Assembly: GCA_051747265.1 (NCBI GenBank)
Contig: JBNJFY010000006.1
Coordinates: 124,001-188,000 of the forward strand
Source of the DNA: JBNJFY01 sp051747265
GTDB taxonomy: Bacteria > Bacteroidota > Rhodothermia > Balneolales > Balneolaceae
Length of the DNA: 64,000 nucleotides
Direction of reading: 5' to 3'
The notes under the pieces are model-generated. The model was given only the letters and a program-made list of their open reading frames with translations, did no database searches and was not told the origin of the DNA. Position 1 is the first letter of the stretch. Each line of letters opens with the position of its first letter. A program made the translations under genes and the position numbers. Positions 56,149 to 63,883 of the stretch are shown in pieces.

Positions 56149-56781
56149 TTACCTTCTGGAGGCTCGTATCCGGCTAAGTTGAGTAGGCGTAATCCCCAGG
56201 TGGGAAGCGATGTGATACTGAGGTATGCGCTGTTCAATATCGGGATGTTGATTGAGGAAAAGCTCGTATCGTTCTGCGGCGTTTAGGGTAACCAGTTGGA
56301 TTTCTCGGGTCTCTTTACGCACAAAAAACTGTTCCGCTAAAATTCGGGAAAGTCGTTCTACTTGTGGATACTCCTCATATAGAGCCACAAAGTCGGAATA
56401 ACTAGCCTCTAACAACGAAACATCTGTTAGGCATTGAATATGAATTAGATTCTGTTGCCCGGAAATCAAGGAAGAATATGCTCCTACAAAAGAGCCTTCC
56501 GAAAAAAAAGTTTTGTTGTAATGTTCCCCGTCATCGGTCTGGTGATAGGCCCGTAAAATGCCCGCAACGACGAACCCCATCCTAGTTGAATATTCCCCAG
56601 CCTTTGCATAGTGATGTCCCTTATCAAAATGTTTTAGCTCAAATAGACTGATCAGTTTAGCGAGGGTACCCTTATCAAATTTACTGATTTCAGCTACCCT
56701 ATCTGAGAATATCTGTTTTGGATCGGTCACAAGTGGCTGGAGTTGAAGAATTAAAAAGCGGTAAGTATCCCCAAAGCGCAT
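56149..56781 (-). CDS. Crp/Fnr-family transcriptional regulator
   Basis: A 210-residue Crp/Fnr protein: cyclic-nucleotide-like barrel at about 30-140 (KHFDKGHHYAKAGEY, then TFFSEGSFVGAYSSLISGQ) and a C-terminal helix-turn-helix IASHLGITPTQLSRIRASRR. The RxRxxR cAMP phosphate-binding signature (RSA in E. coli Crp) is absent, so it probably senses another signal or none. No Cys cluster as in Fnr. May regulate the adjacent SDR and TVP38 genes. Confidence 0.88.
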   Translation of the reverse strand: MRFGDTYRFLILQLQPLVTDPKQIFSDRVAEISKFDKGTLAKLISLFELKHFDKGHHYAKAGEYSTRMGFVVAGILRAYHQTDDGEHYNKTFFSEGSFVGAYSSLISGQQNLIHIQCLTDVSLLEASYSDFVALYEEYPQVERLSRILAEQFFVRKETREIQLVTLNAAERYELFLNQHPDIEQRIPQYHIASHLGITPTQLSRIRASRR

Positions 56782-56851
56782 AATCGCTAAAATCGAAGCT
56801 ACTCAACCCGTTATTATCAATCAAGGCCCCGATGGAAGTCTCCAAATTATT

Positions 56852-57075
56852 CAAGCGTCCGCTTACACCATGTTTATAACACATCGTTGGAGAGAATAGG
56901 CTCCAACTGGCGCACGTGTTACATCCGGTATTTCCACTCAAATATTAGAGTACTGCTAGTAGTGTCTTGCTGGCAGAATCACTCAATCAGCACTAAGTCA
57001 AGGATGTCACTTGTGCCCAAGCTTTTGCTGATGGATGGGGCACAAGTGACGCTTCGCTTAACACTTTCGCCAAGG
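56852..57075. repeat. interspersed repeat family, copy D, split
   Basis: The 5' half is at 56852-56900 (CAAGCGTCCGCTTACACCAT) and the 3' half at 57001-57075, separated by about 100 bp of unrelated sequence. The 3' half contains a perfect 13-bp inverted repeat GTCACTTGTGCCC (57006-57018) and GGGCACAAGTGAC (57038-57050). Confidence 0.7.
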
Positions 57076-57090
57076 AGGGTTTCGGCAACT

Positions 57091-57145
57091 GACCACGGGC
57101 GACGAACCACAGTCGTCCGTGGTCAGACGTCCGTCGTCCATACAG
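57091..57145. repeat. GACCAC/GTGGTC palindromic repeat, copy R3
   Basis: GACCACGGGCGACG (from 57091) faces CGTCCGTGGTC (to 57124), with more GACGTCC units to the right. Directly 3' of the leftward LolC/E gene; on that strand it is preceded by a T-rich stretch. Confidence 0.65.
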
Positions 57146-57184
57146 AAAAAAAGGCTTACGAAAGTCACTCCTCAACAAAACCCA

Positions 57185-58411
57185 TCATCGCCCAAACGAC
57201 AATACCTGAATAGGATCGGTCTTGGCGGCAATCCTTGCCGGTAACCAACTGGCCAGAGCGCAAAGGGCGAAGGTGACCACGGTGACCAACAGGAAGTCTA
57301 ACCCATGCGGCTCAACGGGGGCGTAGGACATGTAGTAATTTTCTTCACTGAGAGGGATCAGCTGGTATTCGGTTTGCAGCCAGTAGAAGAGGAGGGAGAT
57401 GCCGATACCCATGATCAGCCCTACAGCGGCCACGAACAGGCCTTCCATCAGAAAGATGCGGCGGATGGATTTTGCCGAAGCGCCTAAGGTCTTGAGGATG
57501 CCCACATCACGGGTGCGTTCCAACACCATCATCAGTACGGTACCGATCAGGTTGAAGGCGGCCACGATGATCATCACAGCGATAATCAGGGGAATGGTCT
57601 GCTCCTGCAAATCAATCCAGGCGAAGATGTTGCGGTAGCGGTCGTAGATGGATTGCACCAGGTAGGGATAAACCAGCGCGTGGTTTACGGTGTCCGCGGT
57701 GGCTTGAATCTGGCCGGGCGGATCCACCATGATCTCCAAACTGGTGGCGTGGGCGCCGGGCATACCCAGCAGCTCTTGTACCTGACGGCGCTCGGCGATG
57801 GCGAAGACATCATCAAATCGGTCGATGCCTGTGCTGTAGATTCCCCGAATCCGGAATTGCTTGATATCCGGTCGGTTGAAGGGCGAGGGGACGCCTTCCA
57901 CTTTGTAGGTGGTGACCACATTGTTGAGGCCCACATCCAGCGTTTTGGCCAAACGTTTACCGATGATGATGCCGGCCAGCCCTTCTTCGTCGGTGGACAG
58001 ATCGAAGGATCCCTCCACGATGTAGCGACTCAAATTGGTCACATCGCGCTCGCCGGGTACGCCTTTGAGCAGAGTGCCGGTGGCAAAATCGGGCGACTGT
58101 ATCATCACTTCGCCTTCGTTCACCGGCTGCATGTCTCGGATGTTGGGGTAGCGCTGCAGATAGTTGGACAGGGTGTCCGATCGATAGAGTGGATCCGCGC
58201 CATAGGTCTGCACGGTGATATGCGGGGCAAAACCCACCACCTTATCCTGGATCACCGATTTAAACCCATGCACGATGGACAGGGCAATTAGCAAACCCGC
58301 CGATCCCACGGTGACCCCCACAATGGCCATGATCTTGATAAACGACAAAAACCGCGAACCATTACGCTTCCCCCGGAAATATCTAAGAGCCAAATGCCAT
58401 TCGTAGTTCAT
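57185..58411 (-). CDS. LolC/LolE-type ABC transporter permease
   Basis: A 408-residue inner-membrane permease with the FtsX/LolC layout: one N-terminal helix (VGVTVGSAGLLIALSIVHGF near 32-52), a large periplasmic domain (about 55-260), three C-terminal helices (IIAVMIIVAAFNLIGTVL, LFVAAVGLIMGIGISLLF and LLVTVVTFALCALASWL), and the coupling motif TLGASAKSIRRIFLMEG. LolCDE extracts lipoproteins from the inner membrane. The ATPase LolD is not adjacent in the window, and only one permease gene is present. Follows lysS on the same strand, separated by repeat R2. Confidence 0.85.
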   Translation of the reverse strand: MNYEWHLALRYFRGKRNGSRFLSFIKIMAIVGVTVGSAGLLIALSIVHGFKSVIQDKVVGFAPHITVQTYGADPLYRSDTLSNYLQRYPNIRDMQPVNEGEVMIQSPDFATGTLLKGVPGERDVTNLSRYIVEGSFDLSTDEEGLAGIIIGKRLAKTLDVGLNNVVTTYKVEGVPSPFNRPDIKQFRIRGIYSTGIDRFDDVFAIAERRQVQELLGMPGAHATSLEIMVDPPGQIQATADTVNHALVYPYLVQSIYDRYRNIFAWIDLQEQTIPLIIAVMIIVAAFNLIGTVLMMVLERTRDVGILKTLGASAKSIRRIFLMEGLFVAAVGLIMGIGISLLFYWLQTEYQLIPLSEENYYMSYAPVEPHGLDFLLVTVVTFALCALASWLPARIAAKTDPIQVLSFGR

Positions 58412-58430
58412 AAGCTAACAATTGACGGCA

Positions 58431-58471
58431 GACGACCGACCACAGACGACCGTCGTCCGTGGTCGGTCGTC
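58431..58471. repeat. GACCAC/GTGGTC palindromic repeat, copy R2
   Basis: Near-perfect 20-bp inverted arms, GACGACCGACCACAGACGAC (58431-58450) and its complement (58452-58471), 19 of 20. Lies between the lysS stop (58477) and the LolC/E start (58411); it may act as a terminator or stalling hairpin. Confidence 0.8.
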
Positions 58472-58476
58472 TGGTT

Positions 58477-60024
58477 CTAATCTTGTTCAGGGCGCATGAG
58501 GGGGAAGAATAGGACGTCGCGGATGGAGTCGGAGTTGGTCATGATCATGGCCAGGCGGTCGATACCGATGCCCAATCCGGCCGTTGGCGGCATGCCGAAT
58601 TCGAGCGCGCGGAGGAAGTCCTCATCCAGCTCTTCGATAGCTTCCTCGTCACCTCCGGCACGCAGCTTAATCTGCTCTTCGAACCGCTCGCGTTGATCCA
58701 CCGGGTCGTTCAACTCGGAGAAGGCGTTGGCGATCTCTTTGCCGTTGCAGATGCACTCGAAGCGCTCCACGAGCCCTTCTTTGCTGCGGTGCTTCTTGGC
58801 CAGCGGACTCATCTCAATGGGGTAATCAGTGATAAAGGTCGGCTGGATCAACTGCGGCTCCACATACTCGCCGAAGATCTCATCAATGATCTTGCCTTTG
58901 CCGTAGCTGTCTTCCAACTCGATGTCCAGCTCTTCAGCTACTGATTTCAGCTCATCCAGACTCTTTCCATGCAGGTTGTGCCCGGTTTTGTTTTCAATGG
59001 CTTCAAACATAGGGATCCGCGGCCACGGGCGTTGGAAATCAATCTCATTGTCGCCCACGGTTACCTTGGTGGAGCCGTGCAGTGTTTTAGCCACGTGCTC
59101 AACCATGGTCTCCACGAAATCCATCATCCAGTTGTAATCCTGGTAGGCGACATAAAGCTCTACCTGGGTAAATTCCGGATTGTGGAAGCGGGAGATGCCC
59201 TCGTTGCGGAAATCCTTGGAGAATTCATAGACGCCATCGTATCCGCCTACGATCAGTCGCTTCAGATACAACTCATTGGCGATACGCAGGTACAATTTCA
59301 TATCCAACGCGTTGTGGTGCGTCTCAAACGGACGAGCGGTGGCACCGCCATAAATAGGCTGCAGGATAGGCGTTTCCACCTCCAGATAGCCTTTGTCGTT
59401 CATGAAATCGCGCATGGCCTGCACCATTTGAGTACGCTGCTCAAAGGTTTTGCGCACTTCAGGATTTACGATCAAATCCACATACCGCTGGCGGTATCGC
59501 TGCTCGCGATCGGCGAAGGCGTCATAGACTTTGGTCTCGCCGTCTTCTTCTACTTCCTTGGGGATGGGAATGGGGCGGAGGGTCTTGCTGAGCACCTCAA
59601 ACTCTTCGGCGTGGATGGTCACCTCGCCGGTGCCTGTGCGGAACACAAACCCTTTGATACCGATGATATCCCCGATATCCAGCAGTTTCTTGAACACCTT
59701 GTTGTACTTGTCGCGCCCCAGCTCTTCGGTGGCCACATCATCGCGGCGAATATACACCTGGATAGTGCCTTCGCTATCCTGCAGATTGAAGAAGGAGGCC
59801 TTTCCCATAATCCGGCGGGTCATGATACGTCCGGCTACGGAGACGCGCACTTTTTCATCGTCATCATCTTCTTTGACCCACTCCGGATGATCCAGAATCT
59901 GTTTACTGTGGTGGGTCACTTCAAAGTCGTAGGGATAGGGATCAACGCTCAGCTCTTTCATCTTCTCGAGCTTTTCGCGGCGCATTTCTTGTTGTTCAGA
60001 CAGCGTGGGTTCAGCTTGACTCAT
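58477..60024 (-). CDS. lysS: class II lysyl-tRNA synthetase
   Basis: Charges tRNA-Lys; 515 residues, as expected. An OB-fold anticodon-binding domain (about 60-165) precedes the class II catalytic core: motif 1 region RYRQRYVDLIVNPEV near 185, motif 2 FRNEGISRFHNPEF near 278, and motif 3 GLGIGIDRLAM near 483. The N-terminus (EQQEMRREKLEKMKELSVDPYPY) is typical. Confidence 0.97.
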   Translation of the reverse strand: MSQAEPTLSEQQEMRREKLEKMKELSVDPYPYDFEVTHHSKQILDHPEWVKEDDDDEKVRVSVAGRIMTRRIMGKASFFNLQDSEGTIQVYIRRDDVATEELGRDKYNKVFKKLLDIGDIIGIKGFVFRTGTGEVTIHAEEFEVLSKTLRPIPIPKEVEEDGETKVYDAFADREQRYRQRYVDLIVNPEVRKTFEQRTQMVQAMRDFMNDKGYLEVETPILQPIYGGATARPFETHHNALDMKLYLRIANELYLKRLIVGGYDGVYEFSKDFRNEGISRFHNPEFTQVELYVAYQDYNWMMDFVETMVEHVAKTLHGSTKVTVGDNEIDFQRPWPRIPMFEAIENKTGHNLHGKSLDELKSVAEELDIELEDSYGKGKIIDEIFGEYVEPQLIQPTFITDYPIEMSPLAKKHRSKEGLVERFECICNGKEIANAFSELNDPVDQRERFEEQIKLRAGGDEEAIEELDEDFLRALEFGMPPTAGLGIGIDRLAMIMTNSDSIRDVLFFPLMRPEQD

Positions 60025-60575
60025 GTAGTTGGTCGTCGGTGTTTATCAGTTACAGTTCAATTCAATGTGGTGCTGTATAAAATCGGTTCCCTAACCGTTT
60101 TCCGGGGGATCACGATTCCGATTTGATCGCTAATTGCAAATAGTCGCCTAAAATAAGAAAAAGGCAATAGAATTGTGAGCTTCGATTTTGGGACCCCTTA
60201 CCGTCCGCGAAACTTCGGGACGGAGTTCTCTTGGGAGGGGAACGGTGTTTTGGGGTCGTTGGTGAGTTGGTCGCTAGTCGTGGAAAGTGGCAGGCAATGG
60301 ACAACGCATGTTAACATGGCCTAGAAGTAACCAACCAGCTAGCACAAAACCGCCGATCCCATCTGGGGGGCTGCCCAACCGGTGAAGTGTTGAACTTGGG
60401 GCAGCTAATTAGCCACCGGCTGGGCTGAGGGGTCCTGTAATTTGAGTTCCTAAGGGTCGATGTTGTGTAAGGCAGGAAATTCATTCTTCGCCTAATGAAC
60501 CGTAGAAAAATTACACACTAAGGTTTGTTATTTCTCCATGGAGCCGTAATTTCTTCTGTGATTTACCACGGATAA
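60025..60575. other. intergenic region, hairpin-rich, no gene
   Basis: 550 bp. Holds CCGTCC/GGACGG (60201-60206, 60218-60223) inside a larger GACCCC..GGGGTC pairing (60192-60256), suggesting another small mobile or structured element; I see no coding sequence and no tRNA. Confidence 0.45.
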
Positions 60576-61217
60576 ATACCAGCCATCATCACACACTACA
60601 TTCAACTAACCGGCTACACCTGGCCCGATCATCTGCTGATTGCCCTCAGCGGTCCCGAGGATCCTATCCATAAACAATACCTTATTCCCGCCGACCAACA
60701 ATACGTACAACAGTTTGGGGATCAGAGTAGAATCGATGAATACAAACGTTCCAGGGCTTTAATTCGGCAGTTGGTACTGGAAAAAAATCCCCATCTGGAT
60801 CCCCCACAAATAGAGGTGCTAAAAGAAGAAAGCGGCCGCCCCTATATCCCCCTGAAAGACCAAACTCTTCAAGTGGGCATCTCGCATAGCCGGGATACCA
60901 TTCTGGTGGCCATATCCGACCAACAGATTGGCATAGATCTTGAGTCTGTACAAAGAGAAACCGATGACCGCCTGCGAAACCGCATATTGGATCCAAAGGA
61001 ACGAAATGAACTTAAATCGGTAGAAACCATACGGTTATGGACGATCAAAGAAGCCGTATTGAAATTACGCGGAACTGGATTGCGATTTGCCATGAACAAT
61101 GTTGTTTTGATACGCAAAAGTGAAGATCAGTTTGAAACAAAAATTCAGAATGATTCCATATTAATCCATTCTCATCAAATCGATGATTTTTGGGTTGCTG
61201 TTGCAACGCATAATTAG
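60576..61217 (+). CDS. 4'-phosphopantetheinyl transferase without a canonical start
   Basis: Sfp-type transferase that loads phosphopantetheine onto carrier proteins. The motifs run across the whole frame: RIDEYKRSRALIRQL (the conserved Arg-Ala-Leu region, coded from about 60728), SGRPYI, VGISHSRD, GIDLESV (metal Asp/Glu) and RLWTIKEAVLKLRG (WxxKEA). The only standard start, TTG 60771, would delete the first motif. The frame is open from the TAA at 60573 and reads ITHYIQLTGYTWPDHLLIALS, so translation likely begins at ATA 60576, ATC, or CTG 60633. A frameshift from a lost ATG is the alternative. Confidence 0.78.
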   Translation: MPAIITHYIQLTGYTWPDHLLIALSGPEDPIHKQYLIPADQQYVQQFGDQSRIDEYKRSRALIRQLVLEKNPHLDPPQIEVLKEESGRPYIPLKDQTLQVGISHSRDTILVAISDQQIGIDLESVQRETDDRLRNRILDPKERNELKSVETIRLWTIKEAVLKLRGTGLRFAMNNVVLIRKSEDQFETKIQNDSILIHSHQIDDFWVAVATHN

Positions 61218-61320
61218 CAGTTTTGGACCGTTTTAAAACCGAGTACATCAACATATATAAGTATCAATCGAAAACGATTGACCGAATCACAACTGAGATT
61301 TTTAAAGCACATCCAACCTT

Positions 61321-62091
61321 ATGGATATCCGCTCTTATACACGGGAAGAAATAGAAGCCGGAGTCGATAAAGCCTACCACGAAACCGACAATCACGGCGA
61401 GGGCACGGTGCGCGTACTGTTTGCGCCCACGGAGATTAATGATGAAAACTTCGAACAGGCGTGTGATATCTACAGCCGATTGAAGGGCCATTCCTACGAT
61501 ACCGTGGTGATTGTGGAATCACTTCGGGAAACGCTGGATCATAAGTTGCCCATGCCTTCCAAAAAGCGTTTTACAACGCCCTTAGGCGAGGTGCCGGTGA
61601 ATGATACCCTGCGCAATGTTTTTTGTGATGAAGACGATGATTTTTTCATCGATGATGAGGGGTACCATGAGGATCTGAGTTTGTTTTCGCAGTTAATGAT
61701 GCTGCAGTGTACGCTCGACTCCTTCGATGCGGTGAGTCTGCAGATCGCCGATGACAGTCCGGCCATTATTAAAGAGTTAGCCTATGTGCTGGAAGATGTA
61801 ATGCGTATCCGTAACGCGTTGATCATATTCTGCTGCGATATGTCCGGCGAGAAGCATAAGGATTTCAAACGCTTAAAAGACGTGCTGGAAGACAAGAATC
61901 CCCAATATCTGATTAATTTTCTGAATCAGGATGAGCAGCCCATCAATGGACGTGCTTCTTTCCTGGCTGGAGTTCTGGTCACCCAAAAGTGGGATCTCAA
62001 CCTACAATTCCTCAATGGAAAATACGCAGGAAACCCTTCCCATAACCTGCTGACCGGATACGCAGAAATGAAAGTCATGATCAGTCCCTGA
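61321..62091 (+). CDS. divergent Memo-like (AmmeMemoRadiSam B) protein
   Basis: A 256-residue cytoplasmic protein. The pattern YDTVVIVESLRETL, then TPLGEVPVNDTLRNVF, a YHEDLSLFSQLMMLQ segment and ALIIFCCDMSGEKH lines up with the Memo fold (TPLG-V-D, HEHSLE-lPfLQ, SSDfSH). The His/Cys metal-binding residues of Memo are largely absent, so it is either a metal-free relative or misassigned. First gene of a four-gene run; the next starts 7 nt later. Confidence 0.55.
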   Translation: MDIRSYTREEIEAGVDKAYHETDNHGEGTVRVLFAPTEINDENFEQACDIYSRLKGHSYDTVVIVESLRETLDHKLPMPSKKRFTTPLGEVPVNDTLRNVFCDEDDDFFIDDEGYHEDLSLFSQLMMLQCTLDSFDAVSLQIADDSPAIIKELAYVLEDVMRIRNALIIFCCDMSGEKHKDFKRLKDVLEDKNPQYLINFLNQDEQPINGRASFLAGVLVTQKWDLNLQFLNGKYAGNPSHNLLTGYAEMKVMISP

Positions 62092-62098
62092 TCCGAAT

Positions 62099-62971
62099 AT
62101 GGAAAAACCGACGGTGGCCATACTAGGGTTGGGTGCGTTGGGGCAGAGCTTGCTCCGCCGATTTCATCAAGTGGATATCCCCGTGGCCTGTATCTATTCC
62201 AGTGATCCCACCAAACGTCAACGGTTCGCTGATCAGTTCGATACACAAGCCGCCGAATTTCCGAATGCCGACACTCCAACCGCGGATGTCTTGTTCATTA
62301 CTGTATCGGATGATGCCATTGGATCGGTCGCTGAACATTTGGCGGAGAGTGATTATCCGGTAGGTGGTACGGTGGTCACCCACTGCTCTGGCGCTCATCT
62401 TTCTAACAAGCTGCAACCGCTTACCCTTCACGGTGCCGAAATTGCGGCTTTCCATCCTCTGCAAACGTTTTCCGAGGAAAACGTCGATCCCAATCTGTTT
62501 CAGTATATATTCATCACCGTTGAAGGAACAGAAAAAGCCACTGGCACACTTCGATTGTTGGGAGAGACGATGGGAGCCCGACCCATTTCCGTATCCAAAG
62601 CGTTTAAACAGCGTCTGCATATTGCCGCGGTATTGGCTTGTAATTACCTGACCACCCTCATGCAATTGGCTGAAGATATGGTGGTTACTGATGAGGAAGA
62701 GGATTATCCCCCCACGTTGGAAATGCTAGAACCACTTATCCGCCAAACCATTGAGGGGATATTGGATCATGGACCTCAGAAAGTGCTCAGCGGTCCCATT
62801 GCCCGGGGCGATCAATCCACCATCCGACAGCACTTGAATATCCTGGAGGAGGAGGATGAGTTGGATGCGTTCTACCGCTTCATGGGTCGTTATACGGCTA
62901 AATTGGCTCACCAGGGACAAAAATTAAGTGCGGAAAAACGGGATGCCATTCTGAAAATCCTGAAGGCTTAA
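62099..62971 (+). CDS. Rossmann-like / DUF2520 protein
   Basis: A 290-residue protein: NAD(P)-binding VAILGLGALGQSLLRRF at the N-terminus and a DUF2520 C-terminal helical domain with HLTCAG-like segment VVTHCSGAHLSNKL near 100 and AFHPLQTFSE near 120. It resembles the ProC/F420-dependent oxidoreductase family; the substrate is unknown. Part of the operon with the Memo-like and alkyltransferase-like genes. Confidence 0.88.
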   Translation: MEKPTVAILGLGALGQSLLRRFHQVDIPVACIYSSDPTKRQRFADQFDTQAAEFPNADTPTADVLFITVSDDAIGSVAEHLAESDYPVGGTVVTHCSGAHLSNKLQPLTLHGAEIAAFHPLQTFSEENVDPNLFQYIFITVEGTEKATGTLRLLGETMGARPISVSKAFKQRLHIAAVLACNYLTTLMQLAEDMVVTDEEEDYPPTLEMLEPLIRQTIEGILDHGPQKVLSGPIARGDQSTIRQHLNILEEEDELDAFYRFMGRYTAKLAHQGQKLSAEKRDAILKILKA

Positions 62972-62991
62972 GTATACTTCGGATCCAAATA

Positions 62992-63354
62992 ATGGAAATG
63001 AAGAGTACTATCATGGCGGACCAAGATTTTTATCAGCGAGTCTATGAAGTGGTCAAGCAAATTCCCGATGGTCGGGTGACCAACTATGGAGCCATTGCCC
63101 AGTATCTGGGCGTAGCCAGTGCGGCTCGAACTGTGGGATATGCGTTAAATGGGCTGATCAAATCTGAAGAACAAGAGTGGATCCCCGCGCATCGGGTGCT
63201 CAATCGGAATGGAGAACTAACCGGTCGCCATCACTTTCACGGTGACACCATGCGGGAACGACTGAAGCAGGAAAACGTTTGTTTTGTAGATGAGTACCAA
63301 GTGGATATGGAACAACATTTTTGGAATCCGATGGAGGAGTTGGATGAGGCGTAA
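62992..63354 (+). CDS. alkyltransferase-like protein (MGMT family, no active Cys)
   Basis: A 113-120-residue MGMT-fold protein that binds O6-alkylguanine and flags it for repair, presumably nucleotide excision. It keeps the DNA-binding helix (GRVTNYGAIAQYLG and ARTVGYAL) and the RNG end, but the active-site PCHRV reads PAHRV (about residue 65 of 120), so it cannot transfer the alkyl group. ATG 63013 (MADQDFYQRVY) is the more typical start. Its stop overlaps the next gene by 11 nt. Confidence 0.9.
   Translation: MEMKSTIMADQDFYQRVYEVVKQIPDGRVTNYGAIAQYLGVASAARTVGYALNGLIKSEEQEWIPAHRVLNRNGELTGRHHFHGDTMRERLKQENVCFVDEYQVDMEQHFWNPMEELDEA
63333..63339 (+). promoter_or_regulatory. Shine-Dalgarno deciding the TlpA-like start
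   Basis: GGAGGAG 4 nt before ATG 63344, inside the alkyltransferase-like gene, selects that ATG over an upstream in-frame one at 63290. Confidence 0.8.
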
Positions 63355-63880
63355 AATTATACCCTTGATGTTGATGTTGGCGGCAGGGTTGATGGTCTGG
63401 CAGTGCTCACCGAAGGAGGATCCGGCTGAAGTCCAAACCGGGGGAGAGCCAGAGACATTATTGGAACCCATCACCGCCTCGCAAATTGATTCGGTGGTAA
63501 AACAGTATCGAGGGGAGAAGGCTGTATTAGTCAATTTGTGGGCCACTTGGTGCGGTCCCTGTGTGGAAGAATTTCCCCACATCGTGGAGCTGCAGGAAAA
63601 GTATGAAGATCAGCTGAAAGTGATCTTTATTTCCGGGGATTTTACGGATCCCTACGTTGAGGTCCCCAAGTTTTTGAAAGAGTATAAGGTGGACTGGACC
63701 ACCTACTTGAAAACCGGCAACGACCAAGAGTTTATTCCCGCCGTGGACCCCACATGGTCGGGTGCGTTGCCCTTTACGAAAATTTACGATAAACAAGGTA
63801 ATGTAGTAGCGCGATGGGAAAACAGCGCTGACTTCGAAACGTTTCATAAACACGTAAAAAACGCCATTAACGGAGGATGA
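63344..63880 (+). CDS. TlpA-like thioredoxin lipoprotein
   Basis: A 178-residue lipoprotein: signal RKIIPLMLMLAAGLMVWQC with the lipobox at VWQC, followed by a thioredoxin domain with WATWCGPCVEEFPHI (CxxC) and cis-Pro ALPFTKIYD. TlpA/ResA proteins reduce disulfides in the periplasm, often for cytochrome maturation; partners are not visible. Starts inside the end of the alkyltransferase-like gene and is followed by a gene 3 nt downstream. Confidence 0.9.
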   Translation: MRRKIIPLMLMLAAGLMVWQCSPKEDPAEVQTGGEPETLLEPITASQIDSVVKQYRGEKAVLVNLWATWCGPCVEEFPHIVELQEKYEDQLKVIFISGDFTDPYVEVPKFLKEYKVDWTTYLKTGNDQEFIPAVDPTWSGALPFTKIYDKQGNVVARWENSADFETFHKHVKNAINGG

Positions 63881-63883
63881 TCT

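Noticed and set aside
57653..58291. 212-residue open frame antisense to the LolC/E gene
   Set aside because: Reverse-frame shadow; the permease on the other strand has membrane helices and conserved motifs.
58969..60126. 385-residue open frame antisense to lysS
   Set aside because: Antisense to a complete lysyl-tRNA synthetase; its His/Val-rich composition is typical of codon-biased reverse frames.
60025..60575. tRNA or small RNA gene
   Set aside because: No T-arm GTTCGANTC pattern or cloverleaf-compatible pairing could be found; hairpins here are simple inverted repeats.
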